From the NCBI GenBank assembly GCA_963920765.1, contig OY987242.1, positions 188,501-252,500 on the forward strand: a stretch of 64,000 nucleotides of DNA, given 5' to 3'. The first letter of the stretch is position 1; every line of letters begins with the position of its first letter. Below are positions 1-12,093 of the stretch, in pieces. Both the position numbers and the translations under genes were made by a program. Source of the stretch: Ulota crispa. Taxonomy: Eukaryota; Streptophyta; Bryopsida; Orthotrichales; Orthotrichaceae. A model generated the notes under the pieces. That model was not told where the DNA came from, searched no databases, and saw only the letters and a list, made by a program, of their open reading frames with translations.

Positions 1-1859
1 ATGGAGTTTGGATGATTTTTTGTTTTCAAAAAATTACACAAATACATGGTTAAACCTACAATTTTATTATCTACACAGAAAATTCTTATTTTCTTTTTCT
101 AATCTACTGGTATTTTTTCCATCTGTGTTCAGTTGATTCTTCTATTCTAAAACACTTAGTTTAAGGCTTATAGGTGCACATATCTTAAACTTAGAAAGGA
201 TAGTTATTTAAAAACAAAATAAACAATTAGCCTAGTGTTAAATGCAGATCCATCCAAACTACTACCAAAAAAAGCAGTTTGTTTTTTTTTTATTCCACAT
301 TTGTGGGAAAAAATCTTGAAAAGGAGAGAAAACCTTGACATTTTCTTTCCACCATAAATTTTTTGTATGTATTTTTATTTGCTTTATGTTATTTTAGAAA
401 AAAAAAAAAACAAGATGGCAATGTATGCCAAACAAGTTTTGTGCTTTAAAATAATCCTATTCTCACCTTATCTTGACTATTTTAACATCCAAGAAAATTG
501 AGTTAAAAATGAAAGAATTTGTCAAATTCTTTTTAAAGAAATAATAAGGTATATCAAAATTTGGATAAAGGTTATTTCTTCTCTCTTAAAAAGAACTTTT
601 ATTAATTTTTATTTCGTATCCCAAAATGATATTTTTGTTGGAAAAAAAATTTAGCAATGTCGGGTTGAGAAGAGTGCACCTTGGGAACACATATGGTGTT
701 TTGCTGCAATCGTGCGTCGCTGACTAAAATTGTTATCGATATTGATCATTATTCTTCAAATCTTCAAATCTCTAAATCTCTAGTCTTCAGTCTTACGTTG
801 GCCTATTCTATGGCTAGTTCTAAGGATATAAAGACTAAGGTAGGGATAAAAATTTACTAGATACAAGACGGGTAGATCAAGACAGCAGACACAAGCTACC
901 GTCCGTATGATGGGATCTTAAAATCAAATTTACAATCTGCTGGCCAAAACTCCAGATTGTGAGATTAGAGCAAGTCTCGACCATGTGGGTAATCAATCCC
1001 ACTTTGTCACCACGACAATATATGGAGTTAAGTTTGGTTAAACTCAAACTACCCGCAACAAAGTTTACAAAATAGAATAGAAATAAATTGACAAACGAAC
1101 CTCCAAAATTGGCTAGGAATAGCAAAGACACATCTTACGCATACATAAAAAACAAATTTAAAATATTCATCTTGAATTTTTATATCTTCAGATCTTCAAA
1201 TCTTCATGTTTTCAAGTCCTTATATTTTAATAAAAACAATGAGGAAAATTACAAACAACAAGTCCTAGAAAAGTTTCGACATTTCTTTTAGTGCCAAAAT
1301 TTAAAGCTACAATAATTTTTTTATTATAAATTAACATTTATTTTGAATTTAAAACATGAAAATTTAAAATATCAAATATAATAAATTTATGCATTTGTAT
1401 TTTTTTTTCTTGGTCCATTCTTGATATTTACTAGGGTGTTCCTTTGTCCACGTAAAATATAGATTTTGTTAAGAGCTGCAATTTGACTTGACGCTAAAAA
1501 AGTTATATGATAAGTAGAGTCCACAATATCAATTGAATTTGCTCTCATAGCCAAGTCACTTCCTCATGTAAGGTGTTCACTCGTGGGGGCCTCTACGTGT
1601 ATTCTAATCCTAATAGGATAATGTTGCTAAAATAAAAAATAAAAAATATCTTTTCTGAAAATATAGATTTGCTGGAGAGAAAATACTTCCGTTTGTTGCC
1701 ATTTCTGGGGTTATGGCGAAGTAAACATCATCCATTCCGGTTAGCACGTCGCATCCCCTCCAGAAAATAGAAAAATAAATCTTACAGCAAATAACCACAG
1801 ATGGTTTAAAGATCTAAATGCTAAGTAAACTAACAATTTGGAAAGCTCTTCTAACTTTT
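1..1859. other. AT-rich intergenic DNA, no gene seen
   Basis: Long A and T runs and short random reading frames; nothing resembles a known protein. A small pyrimidine-rich run of CTTCAAAT/CTCTAAAT units lies near 755-795. No terminal repeats or RNA genes were recognised. Confidence 0.5.
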
Positions 1860-2660
1860 TAATATCCCTCTAAATTTCAACTCAATCTAAGCTAACAACT
1901 AAAAGTTATGCGGGTTCAAAGTAGAGGCTTTTCTTCCTTTTTGCAAACTAAATATTGCCTCTAAAAATCTCTATAACTTTTGTTCTACACATCACTCATA
2001 AAAATCTGATATTAATTTGAAAAGATAATACTATTTACTATAATCCATAAAATTTTTACTTCAAAATAAAACTTTGTCCAAAAGTTTTAGTCAATCAAGC
2101 TGTGGATTTCATTTTTTTTTAGAGGGCACCCAAATCTCCAACTTCTACCCATTATAACTTCTTCAATAAGAATCCAAATGAAATGATTGAAGACAATTCA
2201 AAAAGCTATGACAACAAACTATCAGTTTTAAAATTTTGAAAAGAAAATTTCATACTTTCCAAAAATTGTAATTCTTCTAAGTTTTGATTTTTTTTTAACA
2301 AAAGGGTAGCCACCTCCAATCTTTCACACTTCCATAATTTTCTCTTCCAAGCTTCAAATCTTGAGTTTAAGAATTTTCCAAAAAAGCTAAGACCAAGAAA
2401 AATATTTCTTTCAAATTTTGTTACAAAATAATATACAGATCATAAACTATGATTTGTCAAAATCTCAGCATTTTTTTATAGTTTGACTTTTTGACTCCAA
2501 AATTCAAACACTCATAACTTTTGCATCACAATTCCAAATCAAATTTGCTAACTTATTTTAAAAAGGTGATCATACAAGAAATAACTCTTTCAAATTTCAA
2601 TTCAAAATAATATATACATAGAAAGTTCTCTCACATCAAACTTTCGGAATTTCTTCTATT
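1860..2660. repeat. Strongly diverged tandem array, unit about 180 bp
   Basis: A phrase of the form CATAACTTnTTC...AAnTCCAAAT recurs near 1970, 2152, 2330 and 2512, which gives spacings of about 182, 178 and 182 bp. Between occurrences each unit has an A-rich stretch followed by AAATTTCA-like sequence. The copies are too diverged for an exact boundary. Similar phrases occur inside the TTAA-flanked elements near 5961, 7247 and 62070, so this may be the decayed interior of such an element. Confidence 0.45.
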
Positions 2661-2929
2661 TTTTCCACCAACACTCATCTACTAGCTTCCAACATACTAA
2701 GGAATTTCTCTTCCTTAATTTCGACATTATCTAAGGTAGGAAGGTGGAACACATCAGTCCATGCCCTTCTCCAATCTAACCCCACTATAGATGTCAAACC
2801 CTTTTTCTTTCACACCTTTCTCATTCACTTCTATATTCTTAGTATTTTTTTATTCAAACAAAGGCAAAATATATGAGCTTTCCAAAAAATCTAAATAAAC
2901 ATATAAAAAAGATTAAATTACAAAATAAA

Positions 2930-2998
2930 CACTACTATAAAGTGGCCTTATGCCTTTACGGACATATAATAGCGTCAAACGCTTGTTTTCAGTAGAAG
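2930..2998 (+). mobile_element. Solo CACTA-type transposon terminus
   Basis: The segment begins CACTACTATAAAGTGGCC and continues with a GCCTTTACGGAC...ATAATAGCGTC stretch, in the style of plant CACTA (En/Spm) termini. No matching inverted terminus was found downstream, so this is treated as an isolated or interrupted end. Confidence 0.35.
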
Positions 2999-3270
2999 TT
3001 ATGGACTTAGTTGGTTGAAGAAGCAATCGTCTCTAGCCGCCTGCTGATCCGGGTTCAAACCCCATTGGACTCGTCGAGTGATGATAGCGGCCTACGGCTT
3101 GACAGCTAATGAGGCGGAAAATTGACCCAGCCAACCCGCTATCTACTCCCCTGAACTGTGCATATGACAAGATGGCGCAGTGCACTAGAATCTATAGTTG
3201 CTGCGCTGTCACTAAACCATGGTTCTCACTATGACCACCCCTTTCGCCTTGATTATTGATTTATTGAAAT
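2999..3270 (+). mobile_element. tRNA-derived SINE-like element
   Basis: A polymerase III box A-like sequence (TTAGTTGGTTGA, 3007-3018) is followed at tRNA-like spacing by a box B-like GGGTTCAAACCCC (3051-3063). The flanking bases cannot form an acceptor stem, so it is not a functional tRNA gene. The rest is a GC-richer, unique-looking body ending in a T- and A-rich tail around 3245-3290, which is the layout of plant SINEs. No clear target duplication was seen. Confidence 0.5.
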
Positions 3271-4622
3271 CAATACAAATATAAATAAACAACAAATATC
3301 CACATGATGAAGGGATCTTCATTAAGACAGCAACACTTGCACATAGTCCAAAAGTATGGGCATGCTAATCAATTCCATGCCATCAAGTGAGTGGCTACCG
3401 GTGCTCTTTAAAAATGCCTCAAAAATTCAGTTTTCAAGCACTTTGAAATCACATTTTACAAACTAATTTGAAATTCAAATTTTTAGAACAATAGAAAGAC
3501 ATCAAATTTTATTTGTAGGCCAAAAAAGTTGAAAAATGATTCAATTTTTTTGAAAAATAGTTCTTTTCAAACTCAATCTATAACATTTTATGTAACATGC
3601 TAGTTACTTTGGAATAAAATGAGTACTATATTAGCATAGAGCCTCTTTACAGTACTAGTGACCAAAGCCTATGACCAAGGTAACCTAAATAATATGATTA
3701 GAGGAGAAAAGTTAGCTTGCCAAGATTGCTTTACACTAGCTGAAAAAAAAAAAAGTGATCATGAGTAGAAATGGATGAGAAATTAAGTGACATAGAATCC
3801 TGCATGTCATAAAATGAAAATGTTTTATGGTCATCTAAATTTTGTATTGAAACACTCTTGAAGAGGCTTGTTGGCCAAATTTTTAGGATGACCAAGTTAT
3901 CCCAATTTTTTTGAATGGTTTACTTTTGTCAAGCTTTAATGCTAATATTTACTATTAAAAATATTATTCTACTATTGATTTGCTATTGTGAACACAATTT
4001 TTATTGCTATAAACACTATTTTATTGTTGAAATGTTGTTTTACTACAAGTAGTGCATTTCAATTGTGCGGTTATTTTAGTTTTACCATGGCAATTAAAAT
4101 TTATTGAACTACTTATTGTAACAGGTCAATGATGTTGAATATTGTGTTTTCCTACACCTAATTCCGTTATAAAAACACATCTAAACAATGGCATAGTCAT
4201 TTACTTTGTCCACTATGTACTATTGACTAGAATTTTAATAATAAAATGTTGTAATCTTTTTGGATACAAGTCTCCTGCTTTGTTTTATGGCACTCAAATT
4301 TTTGAAATCTTATTAAGAAACAAGAAGTAAAGAGAGTAGAGAGAGTATAAAACGAGAAAATAAGAAAAAGAGTAGAATAAATGACCAAAATCTCTAAGGA
4401 ATCAATCTAAGTTCACTTTACACTCGTGGAGGTGACCAATGAATGAGAGAATTGGTTCTTGGTCACTAGTCTTGATCAAGAGCTATGATTAGTAGATAAA
4501 CATGGACCAGCTCTTTGTCACTACACTAAATACTCCATTTAGGTTTCCCTACACTAATTTCTTGACATGTCAAACTACATAAATATTTATTATTATTACA
4601 ATAAATTTCAACGCGTTATTCA
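3271..4622. other. AT-rich intergenic DNA, no gene seen
   Basis: Only short chance reading frames with no recognisable domains; no inverted or tandem repeats stood out. Confidence 0.45.
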
Positions 4623-6486
4623 ATAACCCCTAAAGGACCAAGGGTGCTTTTAGAGAAAATTTCTCAAAAATTGCCAACTTTTAGTGTATTGCTCAAAACT
4701 GAAAACAAAAATCCTTTTTCTAAATTTCAACTACACAAAAGTGTGTCAAATAAATATATTATTGTGTGCAAAAACACTCAGCCCTTTTGACCGCGCAGAT
4801 GATAAGATTATAACATTTGCAGTGAGAAAAACAACCTTTTTTCATTCCCGCAAAACAAGGTAAACATACTTTGAGCCTTCCTAGGGTAAATTTTTTGCTC
4901 TACATAACTTTGAGCTTTTTGACCATTCATATGCATATGGTGTTAGGTCAACTCATGAAAATTTCAGAAGCAAATATTGAATCTAACTTATTCTAAATCA
5001 TCCTACAATGCCAAGAGGTTAAGTGAATTGGCAATACATTAGTCATTCTTTCATGATTTCTTATGCAATGAGGAAATCTTTTATTAGAAATCCAAACGGT
5101 GAAAAGTTAGAGACAAACATTCAAAACATGTGAGAAAAAATTCCATAGCTTTGGATTTATAGATTGAAAGATAATAGGGCATGAAGTTAGAGGAAAACTT
5201 TTTTTCTTAAAACCACCTAAAGCCCCTAAAGGACCAAGCCATTCATTCTGTGAAAAACACAAAAAACTGCCACTTTTGGGGAAGCAAGTACAATGGTAAG
5301 AAAAAAAGTTTTTACAAGAATTCAGTTGTAAGATCTTATAGTAGACTACAAGAGGTACACATGGTAAAAAATTCAGCTCAATCTACACAAAAAGGAGTGA
5401 GATATTTACATTTGAATTGCAAATTTTTTTTTTTTTTGTTGCTGCCCAGAAATTTCAGAAGGCTTTGACCACTCTTAGAGCAAAAAATTACTCTACACAA
5501 AGTTGAGGCTTATTTTTCCCATGTAGGAGACCAAGTTAGGTATGTGTGGGAGAATTTTCAAATCAATTGGAACTACACAACACTTGGGAAAAAATAGTAA
5601 GTTTACGGAAGTAGAGGATCACTTAAAAAACTAAATTGTTAAGAATTTAATTACTAAAATAAAAAATGCAAATCCCAATAGTTATAATGTTGCAATAATC
5701 CTTTGGTTTTGTTTTTTTTCCAAAATAATGAAAACTGAGTAAAATAAAGGACTTCAAAGTTTATTTTAGAGTAGAGAATATAGAACTGCCTGTAAACAAA
5801 AACTCCTCATAACTTTCATCTCATCTATCAAAATTGAATGATTCAAAGCTCCCCACATCTATATAAGTCTAAAGAACCTATTTCAGATTTTTATTTGAAA
5901 AAATTGAAATTTTTAAAGAATTTTGGGCTGCTTGGGGAGCAACATTTTCCAAATTTTCATGCATAACTTCTTCAATAAATGTCGGAATGAAGAAAAAATT
6001 ACATTCCCACATAGATCTTTGAATTCCTCACCTTCAATAAAAGTTTTAGAAAATCACGCAAAGTAGTTTAGCCATAGGTACATGCCCAAAATCCCATTTG
6101 TCTCCCGAAGGGACAATGGTCCTTTAGGGGTTACAAAGTTCAACTCCCTTCAAAATGTGATGTGAGAGCTCAAATTTAATAATCTTTGACAATTGTACAC
6201 TATGTTTTTTTAGTTACAAACTTGCCAATTTTGAAAAGTTGATGAGAGTTTTAGCATAAGATCCTCCAAAGATGCCCAAATTGCTCAAGCTACCCAAATT
6301 CTTTTGTGCAATACAAATTTTGAACCGGGCATCTAATTGAGGAAAGAATTATATGCCCACTTGGAGGATACATGTTTACACCTTGTGGACTTTATTTTTA
6401 GAATGTCCAATAGAAATTGACTCCATATGACCCTACCTGAGTTCTCAAGTGGATGTTGAATGGACATTTGGTCCTATAGGAGTTAA
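4623..6486. mobile_element. Outer TTAA-class element interrupted by a related copy
   Basis: The left end reads AATAACCCCTAAAGGACCAAGG and the right end TTTGGTCCTATAGGAGTTAA (to 6486), an imperfect terminal inverted repeat. Just inside the left end is an AAAATTGCCAACTTTT phrase shared with the neighbours at 5219 and 6483, so the three belong to one family. The left flank is ATAA rather than TTAA. The element appears to contain a second family member at 5219-6134, which explains its doubled length. Confidence 0.45.
5219..6134. mobile_element. TTAA-class element, nested copy
   Basis: Terminal inverted repeats are CCCCTAAAGGACCAAGCC at the left and ACAATGGTCCTTTAGGGG at the right. The interior matches the element at 6483-7416 in the same orientation: the AAAACTGCCACTTTTGGGG phrase near the left end, and a block near the right end with the phrases AAAATCAC and GGGACAAT. 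The flanking tetranucleotides (AAAG, TTAC) are no longer TTAA. No coding capacity for a transposase was seen. Confidence 0.5.
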
Positions 6487-7416
6487 CTCCTCAAGGATCA
6501 AGCCTTTTTTATGTAAAAGTCACTAAAAATTGCCAGATTTGGGGGAATGAATAAAAATGCAGAGAAATATATACTTCTTTTGAAATTCTAACTAGAGGAT
6601 CTGACCCTAGACAATGGGAGGTATTTGTTGGAAAAAAATCAGCTCATTTTAGGTGATGAAGAGTGAAATATTGACATGTGAAGTGAAGGAAGATAAAATA
6701 ATTTCCATCTTGCTCAAAATTTTCAAAAGTCTTTGACCACTCTTTTAGCAAAAAAATTGCTCTATACAAGATTGAGGTTTAATTGCTTGGTGTAGAAGAC
6801 CAAGTTAGGTATGAGTGGGAGGTTTTTTAGATGAAGTGGAGGTGTACAACATACCGCAAGAAATCATTGAAGGACAAAAGGTCATGTAATTTGCAAATTC
6901 ACTAGGAAGAATTGGAGGGTTTGTGTAAATTCAAGATTCTAAATTACTCTTATTCAAATGGTGAATACTAAGGAATGTTGGCTTACTACAACTTGGAAAT
7001 TTTCTTAATAAAAGAACAAATACACAAATCCCTCAAAAAACTAAAGTTCAAAAATTTTCTAAGAGACACAAGGAATGGACGGTTGGGAGTCTTCCAAGAT
7101 GGGCCCCTTCCACTCCACTCCCCTTTGCCCAATTGACCACACCTTGTCTCCATAAAGGTTGACCCTCTTTGAAGTCAACACCCACCTACAAGAAAAATGT
7201 TGTGCCCAAATTGCCTCTTCTTGCCTAGTTTCTAGAAAATTCTTGATAACTTCTTTGTCAAATGTCTTAATGAAGGAAAATTAGATGGGCACTTAGGTTT
7301 GTGAATTTCCCACTCCAAATAAAAGTTTCAAAAAATCACAAAAACTGCTTTAGATGTAGATATATGCCTAAAATCCATTTGATCCTCAAGGGGACAATTG
7401 GACCTTTAGGGGTTAA
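6483..7416. mobile_element. TTAA-flanked non-autonomous element (934 bp)
   Basis: Bounded by TTAA on both sides, with inverted ends CTCCTCAAGGATCAAGCC and ACAATTGGACCTTTAGGGG. Its left TTAA (6483-6486) is also the right boundary of the outer element to the left, so the two abut and share one tetranucleotide. The interior is colinear with 5219-6134. It has no recognisable reading frame and is best described as a MITE-like derivative of the CCCC-terminated TTAA family. Confidence 0.6.
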
Positions 7417-8136
7417 CATGTTGAATTACTATTCCTTGGGGGAGTGTCCATATTTGGACTACTTTAGAGCCTATGTGCGCAAGTTTGAGTTTTGTGTGTG
7501 CAAGTTTGAGTTTTGTGTGTGCAAGTTTGAGTTTTGTGTGTGCAAAGTTGAGTTAAGTAGCAACATCCATATCCATCAAACTAAGGATTTTGAACATGAT
7601 CATTATTAATAAACATCTAGCAAATTATAGGATCCTATTAGCAAGAGAAAAATGATGAGTTTGTGCTTTCAAATGTATTATTAGGATATTGTGAGAATAA
7701 GTTGTGAGTTTTTAAAGAGTCATTTGCAATTGCACTTAACACCAACACTAAGGTTTCATGTTCACATGTTGTATATCCTTATAATTAACACCATATTCAT
7801 TAAATTAGGAAAATTGGATTCTTAAGTTGTACTTAACCTTTAACTCAACATTTTTCTTTCTAGTGTTAAAAGCCAAATTCAAAGGTATCAAATTTGGTCT
7901 GTGCCACTGAAATTATGTCCCTCGCAAATTTCTCCTCTCAAGAGAGAACACATTTATCAAAAAAATGTTGCTTAAACCTAGAGCTTGGTTTATGGTAATC
8001 ACCTTAAATCTAGTTTATTCCCAAAACCAGGGTTTCTTCCCAAATTAATGAATAATGCATTAATTACATCTATTCACTTCCACAGAGTTTCCAAGATTTT
8101 AGAGGAGATGGTTATGGGTGTTGCTACCTTAGTTTG
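7417..8136. other. Intergenic DNA with one short minisatellite
   Basis: Apart from the 21-bp repeat at 7479 nothing was recognised; AT-rich with no supported coding region. Confidence 0.4.
7479..7552 (+). repeat. 21-bp tandem repeat, 3.5 copies
   Basis: Unit GCAAGTTTGAGTTTTGTGTGT repeats exactly at 7479, 7500 and 7521, followed by a degenerate partial copy from 7542. The period is a multiple of three, so a reading frame through it shows a repeated seven-residue phrase, but nothing around it supports a gene. Confidence 0.85.
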
Positions 8137-8276
8137 TTAAGATGACCCATTCCTAACCATGTTCCCAATGCCGACCCCTATGTACCCAATGTAGTCATTT
8201 TAGAATTGAATTGACCACCCTAGGTACAAAAGGGTCAACATTGGAAGCATGGTCAAGAATGGGTCACCTACCTTAA
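8137..8276. mobile_element. Foldback MITE, AAGGTA family (140 bp)
   Basis: Nearly the whole unit is a palindrome. The left arm TTAAGATGACCCATTCCTAA pairs with the right arm ending AAGAATGGGTCACCTACCTTAA. The centre carries CCCCTATGTACC...CACCCTAGGTAC, the core also found in copies at 20275 and 58062. Typical of a non-autonomous foldback element. Confidence 0.6.
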
Positions 8277-8901
8277 TACCTATGTGTAAGCTTAGAGCTA
8301 GTTTCCATAGGAGGGACCAAAACCAAAGTCCCATCCAGGCTGACCTAGGTAGAACAAAGAAAAAATCATGAAATGTTCAAAATGTGTAGAGTTCAAAAAG
8401 CAACCTTTGATTTTGGGCCCACTTCCAAGGATGTAGTTTGACTTTTACAAAATCAGAGGCTTGGATGTCCAGGTCAGATCCCTCCAGCCTCCATGGAAAC
8501 TGGCCCTTAGGGCTTCCGCACCCACACACGCGCAAGGACCCCTTGGCATGCAATACTTGGATGAGAAATGCTTAGGGCCCCTCAAAAGGTTCTCTTCACC
8601 CTCAAAATAGAGCGTGTCAAGGAATGGCCTTTGAAATTACTATTCATTCTAAGTTTAGTGAGTTTTATCTTTTTCTCCAATTCTTCTCCACTTGATGATT
8701 GGTCAAATAACTTTTTGTGGGACCAAACGACTATTTATGGAACACGCTTGAAGAGTAAAGGTGGGAGACAAAAATTTTGAGGGCTTTCCAAAAGTAGATG
8801 GAATTACTTGGCGAGTCATGGATTGAGTGTAAGGATGCGGATGCTTTTACTTGAAGACCCATGAGTTGAGCAACTTGGACCATGGAGTGTGGAAACTGCA
8901 A

Positions 8902-9127
8902 GGTGCCGGGGTGGAAAACCTCAAATTTTTTCACAAAGAAGAGTAATGGTAATAATTTGTCCTTTACGTTTGTATTGTTCAATTGTACCTCATTGCTCTA
9001 AACTAATGAAGTGTTCTGAATTCAAAATTGAATTCAAAAATCCCTAATTCAACCACTAAATGGCAATAGTTAAACTCTCACAGTTTTTTGGGCAAGTGAA
9101 AATCCTGAGGTTTTCCACCCCGGCCCC
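8902..9127. repeat. Inverted repeat pair bordering a GC-rich patch
   Basis: GGTGCCGGGGTGGAAAACCT at 8902 onward is repeated in inverse at 9106-9127, with 21 of 22 positions matching and about 180 bp between the arms. The second arm opens the GC-rich patch that runs to about 9420. Confidence 0.7.
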
Positions 9128-9439
9128 ACATCGATGTATGTGCAGTAGACTAAGCCGGAATCTGCCAGGTCACCACACGTGGCTAAGCCAGAGAGGAGCT
9201 GAAAAAGGTCCCAAGCTGCCAGCCAACGGGCTCAAAATGAGTCAGCCGGGACCCGGGGGGTCTTGACCAGCCCGGGAGTGGAAAAGTGAGCTGCAGAAGC
9301 CTGGGCGAGGGAGACTGTGACACGTGTAGAGCTGGGAATGCCCGGCTACAGAAATGAGTGCGTGGGTGCTGTACGCTTTGAGCATACTCAGAGCACCAAT
9401 GTTTCGGTAACACAGCACGCTAAAATCCAGCCTCACATA

Positions 9440-10089
9440 TTAACCCCTAAATGCGCAAGGCACCCAATTTGGGTGTTTGCAAAATTTTGAAGATGAATAA
9501 AATCTTATCAAATCACTATTTTTGGTATTTTCTTGTGAACACAAGTTTGTTTTGAAGTTTATTTTTAGTATCAAAAAATTTGATTTTGAAAATTAATGTT
9601 CATGATTTTTCTATTCAAGTTTTTGTACAAGGGTGTCCATTGCAATCTTGAGTTTTTTAGTGTTGAAAGATTTTGAAAATGAGCCTCAAATACACTAGAG
9701 CTTAGAGAAAAATCTGCATTAGAAATCCATTTAAAAATATGGGAGTAGATTTTGAAAACCGTAAATTGGTTGAGGTTAAATATGTAATGACCTTAAACCT
9801 CATATTTTTTTGATGACCAACTTTTTAGATTTGACATGTGAAATGAGGATTAGAAAACTTCAAGTCGCTTTTGCAATTTTAACACCCTCATGTTCAAACA
9901 TTATAATCTTTCAAACTATAAGTGATATTGTTGTGTTTTCTTTTTCCATGTAATCTGTAACATGTCAAGTTTAAATTTGTATGGTTACAGTTTAAAAAAC
10001 TTGATGAGATTTATGAAAAAGTTGGTTGATTGTTCACTTTCCTAAAAATGCCAAGAAGTTTAGAAAGGCCTTGGGCATTTAGAGGTTAA
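9440..10089. mobile_element. TTAA-flanked non-autonomous element (650 bp)
   Basis: TTAA at both ends with terminal inverted repeats CCCCTAAATGCGCAAGGC and GCCTTGGGCATTTAGAGG. The interior matches the reverse complement of the element at 18571-19224, including a stretch reading GAGCCTCAAATACACTAGAG here and its complement there. No reading frame for a transposase was seen. Confidence 0.7.
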
Positions 10090-10175
10090 TAGTCAGATCA
10101 TGATTTGATGGCTGTTAATATGTCAAGCTAGGTTTTAGCGTGTTCTGTTATGGACACATTGGGAATAGTCTCAAT

Positions 10176-10652
10176 CCATCTTGGCATGAAGGTCGCTACA
10201 TCAATCATGATCTATTAATAGCATGTAGTTAATCACACAAAAATTATATGATTTGAAGAGCATGAAATATTCCATTCTAAAAGTGCAATAATATTTTGAT
10301 GTGGACATGATTTAGATATATCACATCAATTGTTAACTGACTTCCAAAATACTTAGAGGCCTCTCCAAATCAAGCCTAAATAAGGAAATTTTAGTAGAGG
10401 GATTGGTACATTTGCCTTCCACTTTACTAAAATTTCCTTATTTAAGCTTAATTTGGAGAGGCCTCTAAGTTTTTTTGGAAGTTTGCTAATATTTGATGTG
10501 ATATATCTAAATCATGCAATGTCCAAACCAAAATTTTATTACGTTTTTTGAATGAAAAATTTCATAGCCTTCAAACCATATAATTTTTGCGTGATTAAGT
10601 ATTTGCTATTAATAGATTAGGATTGATATAGCGGCCTTTATGCCAAGGTGGG
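10176..10652. repeat. Large hairpin palindrome (about 477 bp)
   Basis: Two arms of roughly 220 bp face each other around 10412. CTTGGCATGAAGG near the start pairs with CCTTTATGCCAAG at the end, and CTTAGAGGCCTCTCCAAAT at about 10350 pairs with ATTTGGAGAGGCCTCTAAG at about 10450, with AAGGAAATTTTAGTA on both sides of the centre. It could fold into a single long stem, as a foldback MITE or an endogenous hairpin RNA precursor would. Transcription is not shown. Confidence 0.7.
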
Positions 10653-10909
10653 GTGAGGATGCCCTTAGCATACCTTTCCATGGGGGGCTGGAGGGGTCCG
10701 GCATTTTGGCCTGGATGTCCAGCCTCCGATTTTGCTAAAGTCAAACTACACCTTTGGAGGGCCTAAACCCACTATCAGAGATCAGTTTCTAAACTCTGTG
10801 CAACATGAAGATTTCAAATTTTTTTTGCCATTCTGCTAGTGGTCAACCTAGATGGGCCTTTGATTCCAATTAAGCTTACCCATGGAAAGATATTCTTGCT
10901 AAGTTAAAC

Positions 10910-11400
10910 TTAACCCCTTAGGGCCCCTTGCTCTCCAAGACTCTTGTTCTTTTGAAAAAGAAATTTTTTTCCGGCTTTTTAGCAATTATGTGAGAGGTCA
11001 AACACACAATCCAACCATACCAATGTGAAGAGGGGGTTTATTAGATAAGTACAAATTTTTTATGGATTGATCTATTCATGATATGTGCTATATTGATTAG
11101 GTGGAAGGTGGTGCACTTGATTGGGGTTGGATAGTCCAACTTGAGGGAATGGCTTGTACGAGCAGTTGCTGGAGAATTTGATTCTCTAATTTTGGAGTTC
11201 ACTTGCCTATGATATGCTAGGTAATTTGCACTCAGGGTTTAGGACGGTTTAGGGTCCATCTATTGTTTTTTATGAACGTTTAGGCATGGGTCTTTTTAGT
11301 GGAAAATTTGCGGAAAAGATTTTGAATTTGGGAAAATTTTCTATAAAATAAGGTTGCAAGTGTTAGGGAAATCCAACCAGCCAGGTGATTGAAACATTAG
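10910..11400 (+). mobile_element. Truncated TTAA-class element
   Basis: Begins TTAACCCCTTAGGGCC and is colinear with the complete element at 53742-54653. Shared landmarks are TGCTCTCCAAG, a CACAATCCAA(T/C)(T/C)GTACCAATGT-like stretch, GATATGTGCT and AATCCAACCAG. Similarity is lost after about 11400 and no right terminus was found. Confidence 0.5.
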
Positions 11401-12093
11401 AGATATGTGGTTGGATTTATTTTTAGAGGAATGTGGACCGTACAAAAACCATTTCTATCCTCCAACAACGAGCTTGCCTCATCCCTCGGGTGGGTGGGGG
11501 GGTTTAGCTAGAGGTTGCTTGGGTTTTGCTAGTCATACTCGGCCAACTACTACCCCGCATGGCATAACCGTCACTCCGTCTCGCCAATTCAAGGCAGTCC
11601 CGCCATTCAGCCATTGCGAGTCTCTTTCTTGCAAAAACGTAGGAGGGCACAATTTTGACAAGCAGAATTGTGCCACCAATCCTTCATCGTATTCACAATT
11701 CAACCCGCACACATCTCTGCAATTCCAAAACCTCCGCATGCTGCCAGGACTCAAGCTTCACACGCCAAAGTACACATGCAAATTGTGTTGGAATACTAGG
11801 TTCACAAAATTTTGGCGAAACAACCCAGAGTTGTGTAAAACAAACTCTGCTGCCAGGTCCAGGTTCATAGTATAGTTTAGTACCTAACCGTATGCAAAAC
11901 ACAAAGCTAGGGTTTACTTTGCAAGGGGTCAAAGGAACAACCTACTCTGCAGCGAGCAGAAAGGCAGCACCTACTTTGCACAACAAAAAATAAAAAACCG
12001 CTGATATATCCAAGTTCATCATAGAGTTTAGAACATCATAGCCTACAAACTACAGACCTCAGACCTACTTCACAGCAAGCTAGAATGTAGGGT
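11401..12093. other. Unassigned moderately GC-rich DNA
   Basis: A 156-codon open frame runs on the plus strand at 11405-11875, but overlapping frames of 71 to 79 codons are also open and none resembles a known family. Short phrases such as GCCAGG and AGCAAGC recur. No supported gene. Confidence 0.35.

Larger units (their letters stand above)
8286..10879. mobile_element. Composite unit with about 230-bp terminal inverted repeats
   Basis: Sequence at 8286-8520 is repeated in inverted orientation at about 10652-10879. Matching landmarks are GTAAGCTTA at the outer edge, GTAGTTTGACTTT, AAATC(A/G)GAGGCT with GG(A/C)TGTCCAG, and CTCCAGCC with CCATGGAAA at the inner edge. The enclosed 2.1 kb contains a TTAA element, a hairpin and a GC-rich patch at about 9115-9420 with two ACACGTG motifs. 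Long inverted ends around unrelated cargo resemble a MULE or a large foldback element. No target duplication was identified, so two independent inverted copies of a repeat remain possible. Confidence 0.45.

Noticed and set aside
2999..3070. tRNA gene
   Set aside because: Box A and box B are present but there is no acceptor stem; a SINE-like unit fits better.
9060..9436. Short open frames in the GC-rich patch
   Set aside because: Three overlapping frames on both strands are open because the patch is GC-rich and stop-poor; none shows a known motif.
11405..11875. 156-codon open frame on the plus strand
   Set aside because: No recognisable domain, competing frames open on both strands, and low complexity; not supported as a gene.
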